Counted from the stretch's first letter, positions 1-8,492 are shown. The stretch: DNA of 33,961 nucleotides from an uncultured Clostridia bacterium (GCA_944384895.1 CALWVB010000022.1:1-33961), one strand, 5' to 3'. The notes: generated by a model not told the origin, from the letters alone. Program-made: numbers and translations.

Positions 1-69
1 CAATCAGTATACGTATATTTTTGACAGGATTTTTTTGGTATTTTTATTTTTTGTTTTTTATTATTAAAC

Positions 70-363
70 AAAACTAATAAAAATAACATAATCCAAGACA
101 AGTCAACTACTGCCGTTATTATAGGGGGGCGCCCGCGCAGCGCATCAAAGATGCGCTGGGACGCAAAATAATTTCTTAATTATTTAGGCTGAGTTAATAA
201 GAGAAACTAGTATTATCTTAAATACTCATCATCTTTATATGGAGAATTATTTTGCATTGGCAACCATATAAATATGGTTGCCCCGCGGGCGCCCCCTACC
301 ATTTTGCAATCGGAAAATTTTTTTAATAATTATAAACGTTATTATATTTTATTATTATATAAA
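70..363. repeat. Left arm of a 294-bp inverted repeat
   Basis: This segment is the reverse complement of 7980-8273, with about eight substitutions and two compensating one-base indels by eye (roughly 97% identity) and identical total length. It contains cloverleaf element CLE1 in its centre plus about 54 bp of left flank and 67 bp of right flank. The two arms enclose 7.6 kb holding the cupin, jelly-roll, phosphoesterase, 5S, cysteine desulfurase, thiI and cinA genes. Positions 1-69 before it are AT-rich and hold nothing I recognise. Confidence 0.9.
124..296 (+). repeat. Cloverleaf palindromic element CLE1
   Basis: First of nine related intergenic elements. The outer stem pairs GGGGGGCGCCCGCG (124-137) with its complement at 284-296. 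Inside lie a hairpin on AGCGCATC/GATGCGCT (139-157), a long AT-rich arm closed by GCAAAATAATT/AATTATTTTGC (163-255) and a hairpin on GGCAACCATAT/ATATGGTTGCC (259-282). CLE4 is its near-identical copy in the opposite orientation, and CLE3 shares most of the inner-arm sequence. It lies 3' of the cupin gene. Confidence 0.9.
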
Positions 364-376
364 TTTATAAAATAAA

Positions 377-406
377 TCCCCAGTTATTATAAAATAGAAC
401 TGGGGA
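377..406 (-). terminator. Hairpin terminator 3' of the cupin gene
   Basis: TCCCCAGTT and AACTGGGGA form a 9-bp stem with a 12-nt loop just beyond the cupin stop codon. Tails on both sides are A/T-rich, so it may work in either direction. Confidence 0.6.
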
Positions 407-436
407 AATTATTATTTTTTATTATTTAGTCTAATA

Positions 437-781
437 TTAGTTTAATATAACAGCAATTATTTCCATATCTTCATCGCCAGTATTAGCAATAGAATGATAT
501 TGGCCGTTACGAGTTATAGTAGCATCTCCCTGTTTTACTGGTAAAATATTGCCGTTATCATCAAAAGTACCGTTGCCTTTTATTATATAAAAAATTTCTT
601 CTTCATTATTATGTATATGTTTACCGATGGAACAGCCTTTATGTAAAGTTATTTTAGCAATAAGACGGGCTTTTCCATCATATTCGCCTTTATTAAATAA
701 ATGCATAATTTCAACAGTGCCATCGCCGTCACGCATATGTTCACGCAGTTCTGTTATCATATTATCAGGTTGTTTTATCAT
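437..781 (-). CDS. Small single-domain cupin protein
   Basis: A 114-residue protein made almost entirely of one cupin beta-barrel. Cupin motif 1 is visible around residues 54-75 (His-x-His near KHIHNNEEEIFYIIKG) and motif 2 around 83-100, ending in the usual late histidine (YHSIAN). The motif-1 histidines and glutamate are the expected metal ligands. Small stand-alone cupins include isomerases, dioxygenases and sugar-binding sensors, so the substrate cannot be named. The start ATG follows AAAGGACG at suitable spacing. It begins 37 bp after the jelly-roll gene on the same strand, so the two are probably cotranscribed and may act on a common carbohydrate-like compound, which is inference. The protein has no signal peptide. 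Confidence 0.85.
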   Translation of the reverse strand: MIKQPDNMITELREHMRDGDGTVEIMHLFNKGEYDGKARLIAKITLHKGCSIGKHIHNNEEEIFYIIKGNGTFDDNGNILPVKQGDATITRNGQYHSIANTGDEDMEIIAVILN

Positions 782-818
782 AAAATTTCACGTCCTTTTT
801 AAGATTATTATTTTATTA

Positions 819-1442
819 TTAAAATTCCGGAGTATATTGTAATCGTTTTTCTATCCATTTAATTTGTTTTACAACGCAATTACGTATTTGTATATGGCTG
901 CAATAAGCTTCAAATCCAATTTTTGCATTTTTTTGATTATCAATTGGATCCGGATCAGTAACCTCCATTATAAGCTGGCCATCGATACAAATAAAGCAGT
1001 GACCGTCAATACTACCAGCCTGGATAAAATATATTCTGCCAGGTTCAAATTTAAAAATAGGATTAGCTGCGTTTAATTTATAATCAGGTGATTTTTCTAT
1101 ACCGACTTTACCAGCCCACCAGCCTTCTACACCTGCTACATATGCAGTTGAACGGACATTGTTTTTTTCATCCCAGCTTCCATTCCACATAACGTTTATA
1201 TCATGTGTGCATGGAGGAACTGTTCTTGCCTCAAATTCTACGGCTACATTACCAGGAAAATCAGCTTTTGATACAATCATACCGGGAAAATTACCGGGAT
1301 TTTTACCGTTTAACCAGCCGTTTTCATACCACCACTGACCGGTATATTGATTCCAATCATCAAGAAAATTTTCATCAAAAGGCTTATTATATATAACAGG
1401 GGATTCATCTAAAAACATTTGTTTATGAAGCAAGGTTATCAT
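819..1442 (-). CDS. Concanavalin-like jelly-roll protein, function unknown
   Basis: A 207-residue protein that looks like a single concanavalin A-like beta-sandwich of the kind seen in DUF1080/DUF1961-type proteins. It is rich in tryptophan, glycine and aromatic residues (QWWYENGWLNG near residue 36, EGWWAGKVG near 105). It has the typical late strands GRIYFIQAGSIDGHCFICIDGQLI and a closing IGFEAYCSHIQIRNC. There is no signal peptide or membrane segment, so it is probably cytoplasmic. AAGGAAGG precedes the ATG. It is followed 37 bp later by the cupin gene, suggesting a two-gene carbohydrate-related operon. The family assignment rests on overall pattern only; I cannot name a catalytic residue or substrate. 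Confidence 0.7.
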   Translation of the reverse strand: MITLLHKQMFLDESPVIYNKPFDENFLDDWNQYTGQWWYENGWLNGKNPGNFPGMIVSKADFPGNVAVEFEARTVPPCTHDINVMWNGSWDEKNNVRSTAYVAGVEGWWAGKVGIEKSPDYKLNAANPIFKFEPGRIYFIQAGSIDGHCFICIDGQLIMEVTDPDPIDNQKNAKIGFEAYCSHIQIRNCVVKQIKWIEKRLQYTPEF

Positions 1443-1478
1443 AATTTTATCCTTCCTTTTTATTTGTATATTAATAAA

Positions 1479-1487
1479 ATTATATCA
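1479..1487 (-). promoter_or_regulatory. Extended -10 promoter for the jelly-roll/cupin pair
   Basis: On the minus strand TGATATAAT is a perfect extended -10 box 37 bp upstream of the jelly-roll ATG. No good -35 box is seen, which extended -10 promoters tolerate. Confidence 0.55.
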
Positions 1488-1528
1488 TAAAAATATTCTT
1501 ATAAAAAGGAAAATTTTATTAAATATGT

Positions 1529-2374
1529 TTAATTATCTGAATGTAGCTCTATAATAACCAGTTCAGGACGATTAAATAATCTTGGAACAGAAGTTGTATT
1601 AGCTAAACCTCGGCTGACAATAGCAATAGAATCATTATCAAGTTTATATTTACCGCCGGAATAATCAGGCATCCATACCATATCAGGAGAAATAAGCCCT
1701 CCAATAAATGGAATATTAATTTGACCGCCGTGGAGATGACCGGATAAAATTAAATCATAATTTGCATCATTAAAACAATCGAGTAAATCAGCTCTATGAA
1801 ATAATAATATATTATAACCATCCATTGAAAGAGAACTAGAAATAGCATCTTCAGTTATTTCTATAGCTTCTTCTTTATCCCATACATTTGGATCAGATAT
1901 ACCAGTGAGATATATTATATCATCCTGTTTTGCTAATGCGACTGTTTTATTATCAAGCACTTTAACTCCACATTCTTCAAATTTTTTCATTACATCTTCA
2001 TAATCATACCGCCATATTTCATGATTGCCTGATACATAATATGTAGGTGCAATATTACAGCAATCCATAAGAAAATCATATACAGGCGTTAAATCAGTGA
2101 CATATTCATCTATAATATCTCCTGTAAGAGCTATCATATCAGGCTGTTGTTTTTGCAATGCATCTTTTAAACCAATAGGTATTATACCATGTAAATCAGA
2201 AATCTGAGCTATTTTTAATCCATTAAAACTATTGCTTATTTCATCGTCTGAAACTTTATATGTTTTTATTTTAAGCCTGTCATCAAATGCAATGAGGACT
2301 AATATGCCTAATATAATTAATATTATTAATAATATAATAAAATAGGTTTTATATTTTAATAAAAACTTCTTCAT
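1529..2374 (-). CDS. Membrane-anchored metallophosphoesterase (YkuE/YaeI-like)
   Basis: A 281-residue calcineurin-type phosphoesterase with one N-terminal membrane anchor (about residues 10-30, leucine/isoleucine-rich after a lysine-rich start). The full metal-site motif series is present: DLH (60-62), GD (85-86), GNHE (116-119), a later His near 193 and GHLHGG near 211-216. The length and the single anchor match the YkuE/YaeI group, reported to act on lipid-linked or UDP-sugar phosphates at the membrane. The exact substrate is not deducible. The ATG follows GTGGAGGGATTAAT. It lies 86 bp upstream of the jelly-roll gene on the same strand but with a promoter between, so it is probably its own unit. 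Confidence 0.88.
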   Translation of the reverse strand: MKKFLLKYKTYFIILLIILIILGILVLIAFDDRLKIKTYKVSDDEISNSFNGLKIAQISDLHGIIPIGLKDALQKQQPDMIALTGDIIDEYVTDLTPVYDFLMDCCNIAPTYYVSGNHEIWRYDYEDVMKKFEECGVKVLDNKTVALAKQDDIIYLTGISDPNVWDKEEAIEITEDAISSSLSMDGYNILLFHRADLLDCFNDANYDLILSGHLHGGQINIPFIGGLISPDMVWMPDYSGGKYKLDNDSIAIVSRGLANTTSVPRLFNRPELVIIELHSDN

Positions 2375-2580
2375 ATTAATCCCTCCACTAATATAAGTTA
2401 TCAGTTATAAATACGTTTAAAATAATAGAATTATTACAAATTAAAACTGTAGAAATATTTAAAACAGTATATATTATAATATTAATATACATATGTAATA
2501 AAGATAACACAATATAAAAAGATATTAAAAAATTAATACAAATAAAAAACATAAAACGTAAAAGGTACATGTGATAAAGA

Positions 2581-2754
2581 GGGGCGCCTGCGCAGCGCAT
2601 CTAAAAGATGCGCTAGTATGCAAAATAATACTTAATAATGAATCAAATCAAAAAGTAGCAGGATGTCCTTAATAAAAAACAATATTTATTTAGAGAAAAA
2701 TTATTTTGCAGTAAACCGCCATATTTATTAAATATGGCGGTACGCAGGCGCCCC
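2581..2754 (+). repeat. Cloverleaf palindromic element CLE2
   Basis: Outer stem GGGGCGCCTGCG pairs with CGCAGGCGCCCC. The first hairpin is AGCGCATC/GATGCGCT with a longer loop. The inner arm is TGCAAAATAAT/ATTATTTTGCA. The last hairpin is ACCGCCATATTTA-type with matching TAAATATGGCGGT: two stem bases differ from the usual AACC and both partners changed with them. The inner-arm interior is unrelated to CLE1. It lies between the phosphoesterase start and the 5S promoter. The remaining upstream stretch (2375-2580) is AT-rich with no gene. Confidence 0.9.
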
Positions 2755-2877
2755 ATAACATTAACCGGTATCATAATGTGTTTATTTTCTAATCATAGGT
2801 TTTTTACCTTTTTATGATTTATATTAATGTATGTTATATTTAATACAGAAAAATTTTAAAAAAATTTAAAAAAGTAC

Positions 2878-2906
2878 TTGCATTTTATTATTTTATATGC
2901 TATAAT
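2878..2906 (+). promoter_or_regulatory. Sigma-A promoter of the 5S rRNA gene
   Basis: TTGCAT at 2878-2883 and TATAAT at 2901-2906 are separated by exactly 17 bp, about 40 bp before the mature 5' end. Confidence 0.8.
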
Positions 2907-2948
2907 ACATTTCGTTCTTTGGAAAAAGGACAAACAAATCCAAATATG

Positions 2949-3064
<116 letters not shown>

Positions 3065-3070
3065 TTTATA

Positions 3071-3105
3071 AACTGTCTTCCCAATAGGGAAGGCGGTTTT
3101 TTTTT
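3071..3105 (+). terminator. Rho-independent terminator of 5S rRNA
   Basis: AACTGTCTTCCC and GGGAAGGCGGTT form a 12-bp stem with an AATA loop, followed by a run of nine or more T. Confidence 0.9.
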
Positions 3106-3121
3106 ATTAGTACCTTTAGAC

Positions 3122-3296
3122 AGTTAAGAGAAGCAAAACAGGAAACTACTCTTTTAGAGCGTTGCTTTAAGAAAGCAGAGGATGGCTATGCGTTGTCCTT
3201 TAAAAATTTCTTGACTCACCGCTCTTTCTGATGAGCGATTATTATTTACTGTTATATATCAAAACTATTGATAACAGCGGGATAGAAATAGTTTTG
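3122..3296 (+). other. Structured non-coding stretch after the 5S gene
   Basis: This gene-free region can fold as AGTTAAGA (3122-3129) with TCTTGACT (3209-3216) closing an interior with hairpins CTCT/AGAG (3149-3159) and TGCTTT/AAAGCA (3163-3177). It continues with CGCTC/GAGCG (3220-3237) and a 10-bp hairpin CAAAACTATT/AATAGTTTTG (3260-3296). This is more structure than the AT-rich surroundings, so a small RNA or regulatory leader is possible. I match it to no known family and see no clear promoter or reading frame. The strand is assumed. Confidence 0.25.
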
Positions 3297-3468
3297 GAAA
3301 CAGACTTTCACAAAGGATGGAATTTTTAATATAGATTTATAAAAATATATGCAAATGCCATTTATTTGCTTATAGATAATAGGAAAAGCTATATTATCCT
3401 AAATCAAATAATATATAAAATATGCATTAAAATATTAAAGAAAACATCTCTGGTTACGTTGCCGTAAA

Positions 3469-3642
3469 GGGGGCGCCTGCGTGCAACCATATTTCATATG
3501 GTTGCCAAATGCAAAATAATTCTCCATATAAAGATGATGAGTATTTAAGATAATACTAGTTTTCCTTATTAACTCAGCATGGGTATTAAAAAAATTATTT
3601 TGCGTAAAGCGCATCCTTTGGATGCGCTGCGCAGGCGCCCCC
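3469..3642 (-). repeat. Cloverleaf palindromic element CLE3
   Basis: Reverse orientation: the GCAACCATAT hairpin comes first and the GCGCATCC/GGATGCGC hairpin last. The outer stem is GGGGGCGCCTGCG with its complement. The inner arm shares a long block with CLE1 and CLE4 (GAGTTAATAAG through CTCATCATCTTTATATGG in that orientation), so these three are a subfamily. It lies between the 5S gene and the cysteine desulfurase promoter. Confidence 0.9.
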
Positions 3643-3871
3643 ATAAACGGTACTTTTACATTATCTGTTGCTTTTTTATTTTAGTCTTATTATTTATTCT
3701 TTTGTTTTGAGCGATTTAAATTATCTTAGAAATATCTTAGAAAATTTGATATATTGATAAAATTTGTGTACATTCTAGGAATAGAGCTTATAATAGATAT
3801 TATACAAAATCTGTGTATAACGTTACATTACCAGCAGTTTTAATTATCATCGAATTTTTAATGAAGATTTA

Positions 3872-3880
3872 TGGTATAAT
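3872..3880 (+). promoter_or_regulatory. Extended -10 promoter of the cysteine desulfurase gene
   Basis: TGGTATAAT is a perfect extended -10 box about 47 bp upstream of the ATG. The -35 region is weak (TCGAAT at 3850). Confidence 0.55.
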
Positions 3881-3926
3881 ATCAAAAAAGTATGGTTTAT
3901 ATAATAAATTAGGGGAGTATATAAAA

Positions 3927-5063
3927 ATGTCTTTTGTATATTTAGATAACAGCGCTACAACAAAGCCATGTAAACAGTCTATAGATGTATTAAACCAGAC
4001 ATTAATTGAAGATTGGGGTAATCCATCTTCATTGCATACATTAGGAATAAAAGCAGAAAAAATGATGAATGAAGCTAGGCAAAAAACAGCTAAATTAATG
4101 GGATGCATGGAAAAAGAAGTATATTTTACATCTGGTGGAACGGAAGCTAATAATATAGCTATACAAGGTGCAGCAAAGGCAAGAAAACGTTTAGGCAATA
4201 AAATAATTACAACTGAAATTGAACATGCATCGGTTTATGAAACTGTAAAAAATCTTGAAAAAGAAGGATTTGAAATAGTAACATTGAAGCCGCAAAATGG
4301 TGAAATTACTGCACGGATGTTTGAAGATGCTATTGATAAAAATACTATCCTTGTCAGTATGATGATGGTAAATAATGAAACTGGCGCATATCTTCCCATA
4401 CAAGCTATAAAAAAGATAATACAAAAAAAGGAAGCACCAGCTTTATTCCATTGTGATGCTGTACAGGCATTTGGCAAAATGGAAATAAAACCAAACCGTT
4501 TAGGTATAGATTTAATGACAGTCAGCGGACATAAAATACATGCACCAAAAGGTATCGGTGCGCTGTATATATCAAAGGATGCTAGAGTATTGCCGTTATA
4601 TGGGGGAGGGGAACAGGAAAAACATATCCGTCCAGGAACAGAATCTGTACCTTTAATATGTGCGTTAGGAGCTGCATGTGAAGCTGTAGGCAATATAAAA
4701 GAACATTTTAATAATGTATTAGCATTAAAAAATAAGCTTGTAGAAATGTTATCCGGCATTGATGAAGTGGTTATAAATTCTCCAGATGACGCATTGCCTT
4801 ATGTATTTAATATTTCAGTAATGGGTATAAAATCAGAAACCATGCTGCATTATTTAGCTTCCAATAATGTCTATGTATCAAGCGGGTCAGCCTGTTCAAA
4901 AGGTAAAAAAAGCAGAACATTACAGCAGCTTGGATTTCCGGATGAAAAAGTTGATACTGCTTTAAGAATTAGTTTTTGCAGAGATAATACTATGGAAGAT
5001 ATAGAAATATTTGTTAAAGCTTTAAAATGCGGTATAAATAGTTTACAGAGAATAAAGAAATAG
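3927..5063 (+). CDS. Cysteine desulfurase, NifZ-like, paired with ThiI
   Basis: A 378-residue PLP-dependent aminotransferase-fold enzyme that takes sulfur from cysteine as an enzyme-bound persulfide. Visible features are the opening VYLDNSATTKP, the PLP-binding TSGGTEANN (68-76), the Schiff-base lysine in SGHK (Lys203) and the persulfide cysteine in SSGSAC (Cys323). The start MSFVYLDNS follows AGGGGAG at good spacing; upstream in-frame ATGs lie before the promoter and give non-homologous residues. The thiI gene follows on the same strand, as in the Bacillus NifZ-ThiI pair, where the desulfurase feeds ThiI directly for tRNA 4-thiouridine. That context, and the lack of iscU nearby, favour a tRNA thiolation role over general iron-sulfur assembly, though the latter is not excluded. 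Confidence 0.9.
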   Translation: MSFVYLDNSATTKPCKQSIDVLNQTLIEDWGNPSSLHTLGIKAEKMMNEARQKTAKLMGCMEKEVYFTSGGTEANNIAIQGAAKARKRLGNKIITTEIEHASVYETVKNLEKEGFEIVTLKPQNGEITARMFEDAIDKNTILVSMMMVNNETGAYLPIQAIKKIIQKKEAPALFHCDAVQAFGKMEIKPNRLGIDLMTVSGHKIHAPKGIGALYISKDARVLPLYGGGEQEKHIRPGTESVPLICALGAACEAVGNIKEHFNNVLALKNKLVEMLSGIDEVVINSPDDALPYVFNISVMGIKSETMLHYLASNNVYVSSGSACSKGKKSRTLQQLGFPDEKVDTALRISFCRDNTMEDIEIFVKALKCGINSLQRIKK

Positions 5064-5109
5064 AGTAAATTTTATTCAAATATTAAGATTTTTTTCACTT
5101 TATATTATA

Positions 5110-5139
5110 TTGCGTGTTATAGCTGCACTATGATATAAT
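5110..5139 (+). promoter_or_regulatory. Promoter of thiI
   Basis: TTGCGT (5110-5115), an 18-bp spacer and TATAAT (5134-5139) preceded by TGA, giving an extended -10. It lies in the 118-bp gap between the desulfurase and thiI, so thiI can be transcribed alone. Confidence 0.65.
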
Positions 5140-5181
5140 ATCTTTTTGATATGATTAGTAAAATATAAATGGAGTGCAATT

Positions 5182-6351
5182 ATGCAGGAAATTATTTTAA
5201 TAAAATGCGGAGAATTAGCATTAAAAGGACTTAATCGTTCAACATTTGAACAAATGTTAATGAAAAATATTCGCAAAAAGTTAAGTTCAATAGGAGCAGT
5301 TAAAGTAAAAAGCGCACAGTCAACAATATATGTTACGCCTCAATATGATGATTTTGATATGGATGAGGCATCTGATAGAATAAGTAAAATATTTGGTATA
5401 GCAGCTTTTACACGCGCATGCGTTTGTAAAAAGGATATGCAAGATATTTTACAATGTATTAATGAATACAGTAAAGACGATTTATTAAATGCATCTACAT
5501 TTAAAGTGAATGCAAAACGCTCAGATAAATCTTTTGAATATAAATCGCCGGATATCTGTGCTATGGCAGGGGAAAGTATATTAAATAATTTCCCTCATTT
5601 AACAGTAGATGTACATAATCCTGATACAATTGTAACGGTTGAAATAAGGGATTTTGGAGCATATATTCACTCTAGCCAAATACAGGGAGCTGGCGGTATG
5701 CCGGTCGGTTCTTCTGGACGGGCTATGCTGCTTATATCAGGCGGTATAGACAGCCCTGTAGCTGGATATATGATGGCAAAAAGAGGGATAGATTTAACCG
5801 CTGTACATTTTGCCAGTCCTCCATATACAAGCGAACGTTCAGAAATGAAGGTTCATGATTTATTAAAACAGGTATCGCAATATGCGGGAAGTATAGCATT
5901 ATTTACTGTACCATTTACTAAAATACAGGAAGCAATAAGAGATAATTGCCAGGAAGAATATTCTACGCTTATTATGAGAAGGCTAATGATGAAAATTGCT
6001 ACTAAATTAGCTCGCCGTCAGAGATGTGATGCATTGATAACAGGCGAATCATTAGGACAAGTTGCAAGTCAAACCATGTTAGCGTTAGGATGTACTGATG
6101 ATGCGGCGGAATTACCTGTATTTAGGCCGTGTATCGGTATGGATAAGGATGAAATAATAGCAATTTCAAGAAAAATTGATACATTTGATATATCGATACA
6201 GCCATTTGACGATTGCTGTACAGTTTTTACTCCAAGGCATCCTAGAACACGTCCTAAACTCGAAGATGTAATAAAAATTGAAAGCGCAGTTGATTGGCAG
6301 CCAATGATAGTAGATGCAATTGAAAATACAAATAAAATTGTTATAGAATAA
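5182..6351 (+). CDS. thiI: tRNA 4-thiouridine synthase ThiI, short form without rhodanese
   Basis: A 389-residue protein with an N-terminal ferredoxin-like region (1-60), a THUMP RNA-binding domain (about 60-165) and a PP-loop adenylation domain opening with LLISGGIDSPVAGY (PP-loop SGGIDSP at 186-192). It activates U8 of tRNA with ATP and inserts sulfur; the family also contributes sulfur to the thiamin thiazole. The Escherichia form carries an extra C-terminal rhodanese domain of about 100 residues, which is absent here. This is the short Bacillus-type form that takes persulfide sulfur straight from its partner desulfurase, encoded just upstream. The ATG follows ATGGAGTGCAATT. cinA follows after 62 bp on the same strand. 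Confidence 0.95.
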   Translation: MQEIILIKCGELALKGLNRSTFEQMLMKNIRKKLSSIGAVKVKSAQSTIYVTPQYDDFDMDEASDRISKIFGIAAFTRACVCKKDMQDILQCINEYSKDDLLNASTFKVNAKRSDKSFEYKSPDICAMAGESILNNFPHLTVDVHNPDTIVTVEIRDFGAYIHSSQIQGAGGMPVGSSGRAMLLISGGIDSPVAGYMMAKRGIDLTAVHFASPPYTSERSEMKVHDLLKQVSQYAGSIALFTVPFTKIQEAIRDNCQEEYSTLIMRRLMMKIATKLARRQRCDALITGESLGQVASQTMLALGCTDDAAELPVFRPCIGMDKDEIIAISRKIDTFDISIQPFDDCCTVFTPRHPRTRPKLEDVIKIESAVDWQPMIVDAIENTNKIVIE

Positions 6352-6413
6352 AAATAAGATTATTGCCGGATTAATATTAAAAGACGCATACAAGATAGGA
6401 GCGGTATTTATAA

Positions 6414-7991
6414 ATGAACGCTGAAATATTATCTATCAGCAATGAACTTTTATATGGGGATGTTGTTAATGATAACGCCCAATATCTTTCTGTTCAAATG
6501 GAGAATATGGGTATAAATACAATTTGCCATACATCAATTCCATATAAAATGAAATTAATGGAAAAAGCATTAAATGATGTAAAAACACGCAGCAATATTG
6601 TATTTATAACTTGTGATATATATAAACCGGATTATAGAAATATAATTGAAACATTATCCAGAATATTTGGCGTTAGAACTGTACCATATACAGGCGGTTA
6701 TTCAGAAATGGAACAAAAGCCTGATAATATTAACGAGCTCAAAAATATAAAATATCCGGCAAACAGCGTACTTTTTCATGATAATAATAGTAATATATTA
6801 GGATTTGCCTTTCAATCTGGCAGACAGATTATAATAATGCTGCCAAATACTCACAATGAATTGGTATATATTTTTGAAAATCATGTTTCCAGTTACCTTA
6901 ATAAATTTTCAGTTGATTCTGTAAAATCTCATACTGTAAGAATATTTGGTGTTAGTATAAAAAAAGCCAGAAGCGTATTAAAAGATTATATTATAAAAGA
7001 AAATCCTATGGTAAGAATTTTTTCAGATAACGGTGAATGTGTAATAAAAATAACAGCTACTGCGGATAACCAGGATCATGCTAATCATATGATGGCGCCT
7101 ATTATAGCAGAAATAAAAAAACGTTTTGGCAGGACAATATATGGAGTGGATGTTAATAATTTGCAGGAAGTTGTTGTTGATTTATTAAAACGTAAATCTA
7201 TGACAGTATCGACTGCAGAATCATGTACAGCAGGACTTGTTTCAAAACGTATTACAGAAATTCCGGGCAGTTCAGATGTATTTACTTGCGGTATTACTGC
7301 ATATGCAAATGAAATTAAAACATCAATATTAGGTGTTAAAGCTGATACAATTGAAAAATATGGTGCAGTTAGTCCAGAAGTTGCAGCAGCTATGGCTATA
7401 GGCGTAAGAAGAGTAAGCGGTACAGCATTAGGTATTGGAATTACAGGTATAGCCGGTCCTGGCGGAGGCACTATAGAAAAACCAGTAGGGCTTGTATATG
7501 TTGCTTTAGCTGACAGCGGCAGGGTATGGGTTAAAAAATTAAGAGCAGCTCAGGGACGAGAAAGAGAATATATCCGTTCACTTGCAGCGTCAAATGCTCT
7601 TGATCTTGTAAGAAGATATTTAGACGGCCTGCCGGATCTTCCAGCTGGAGCTATATCACTTAATTCATATAAGACTAATAGAGACTTTCTGGATGCTATT
7701 ACACCGGAATTTGAAAATAATAAAAAGAAAAGTAATATAGATGAAGATGGAATTGAAAAAGTTATTGTTGTAGATGAAAACTTTAATAATCCTAAAATGA
7801 TGAAATCTTCAAAAAAGTGGCTCTTATGGGTTCTATTAATAATTGTTCTATTAGCAGTAACATTAGCTATATTATGGTTTACACCTTTAAATCCATTTGG
7901 CAATGCGGATATAGCATCTAATCCTGAATCAAATCCGGCGGTTATAAATAATTTGTCTCAGTTATCAGATTTATTTAATTTTATATTATAA
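6414..7991 (+). CDS. CinA-like protein with degenerate N-domain and C-terminal membrane anchor
   Basis: A 525-residue protein, about 110 longer than ordinary CinA. The C-terminal NMN deamidase (PncC) domain at about 248-405 is intact, with STAESCTAG (266-274), the PGSSDVF region and GITGIAGPGGG (342-352). The N-terminal COG1058/MoCF-like domain begins canonically (ELLYGDVVNDNAQYLS). However, the signature GGLGPTxDD is replaced by TCDIYKPDY near 66-74, and the usual LPGxPxE is LPNTHNE near 143, so its pyrophosphatase activity is probably lost. After the deamidase comes a charged linker (410-465), a transmembrane helix (469-490) and an outside tail rich in Asn/Ser. NAD-cycle salvage is the family role; membrane anchoring is unusual. 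AGGAGCGG precedes the ATG, and it is probably cotranscribed with thiI. Confidence 0.85.
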   Translation: MNAEILSISNELLYGDVVNDNAQYLSVQMENMGINTICHTSIPYKMKLMEKALNDVKTRSNIVFITCDIYKPDYRNIIETLSRIFGVRTVPYTGGYSEMEQKPDNINELKNIKYPANSVLFHDNNSNILGFAFQSGRQIIIMLPNTHNELVYIFENHVSSYLNKFSVDSVKSHTVRIFGVSIKKARSVLKDYIIKENPMVRIFSDNGECVIKITATADNQDHANHMMAPIIAEIKKRFGRTIYGVDVNNLQEVVVDLLKRKSMTVSTAESCTAGLVSKRITEIPGSSDVFTCGITAYANEIKTSILGVKADTIEKYGAVSPEVAAAMAIGVRRVSGTALGIGITGIAGPGGGTIEKPVGLVYVALADSGRVWVKKLRAAQGREREYIRSLAASNALDLVRRYLDGLPDLPAGAISLNSYKTNRDFLDAITPEFENNKKKSNIDEDGIEKVIVVDENFNNPKMMKSSKKWLLWVLLIIVLLAVTLAILWFTPLNPFGNADIASNPESNPAVINNLSQLSDLFNFIL

Positions 7992-8273
7992 TAAAATATA
8001 ATAACGTTTATAATTTTTAAGAAAATTTTCCGATTACAAAAGGGTAGGGGGGCGCCCGCGGGGCAACCATATAAATATGGTTGCTAATGCAAAATAATTC
8101 TCCATATAAAGATGATGAGTATTTAAGATAATACTAGTTTCTCTTATTAACTCAGCCTAAATATTTAAGAAATTATTTTGCGTCCCAGCGCATCTTTGAT
8201 GCGCTGCGCGGGCGCCCCCTATAATAACGGCAGTAGTTAACTTGTCTTGGATTATGTTATTTTTATTAGTTTT
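7980..8273. repeat. Right arm of the 294-bp inverted repeat
   Basis: Reverse complement of 70-363, same length. The homology begins inside cinA, covering its last three codons and the stop (7980-7991), then runs through CLE4 and 54 bp beyond it. Because homology extends well past the cloverleaf itself on both sides, this looks like a copied segment rather than two independent insertions. Confidence 0.9.
8047..8219 (-). repeat. Cloverleaf palindromic element CLE4
   Basis: Near-identical inverted copy of CLE1 (about three differences in 173 bp). The GCAACCATAT hairpin comes first and the AGCGCATC hairpin last, inside a GGGGGGCGCCCGCG outer stem. It lies between the convergent cinA and rny genes. 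No recA is present between them, although cinA-recA-rny is a common Bacillota neighbourhood. Confidence 0.92.
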
Positions 8274-8372
8274 ATTTATATTATAGTAATGTTATAATAA
8301 AGATAATTGTTATATAATATTGTTATAGTATTTCGTTTTATATAATTTGCGGTTAAAAGTATTTTTGTTACT

Positions 8373-8409
8373 CTCATATAGTATTTAATTATACTATATG
8401 GGGTTTTTT
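8373..8409 (+). terminator. Rho-independent terminator of the thiI-cinA unit
   Basis: CTCATATAGTAT and ATACTATATGGGG pair around a short loop, followed by TTTTTT. Confidence 0.75.
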
Positions 8410-8440
8410 AGTTATATTAAAATACAGATATTACAAATAT

Positions 8441-8478
8441 ACAAAAACGCCTCATAACAATAAATAGTTATGAGGCGT
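8441..8478 (-). terminator. Rho-independent terminator of rny
   Basis: A 12-bp perfect stem, ACGCCTCATAAC with GTTATGAGGCGT, and a T run on the minus strand side. It begins 15 bp after the rny stop codon. Confidence 0.88.
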
Positions 8479-8492
8479 ATAAAATTCAAAAT

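Noticed and set aside
124-296. Cloverleaf elements as plain transcription terminators
   Set aside because: They lack T runs after the stems. Several sit upstream of or between co-directional genes, and recognisable terminators are present separately at CLE4.
124-296. Cloverleaf elements as integron attC sites
   Set aside because: No integrase gene, no cassette arrangement, and the four-way architecture with two side hairpins does not match attC folding.
3228-3301. Hammerhead ribozyme (CTGATGAG followed later by GAAAC)
   Set aside because: The bases next to the two core segments do not form stem II, and no stem I or III partners fit.
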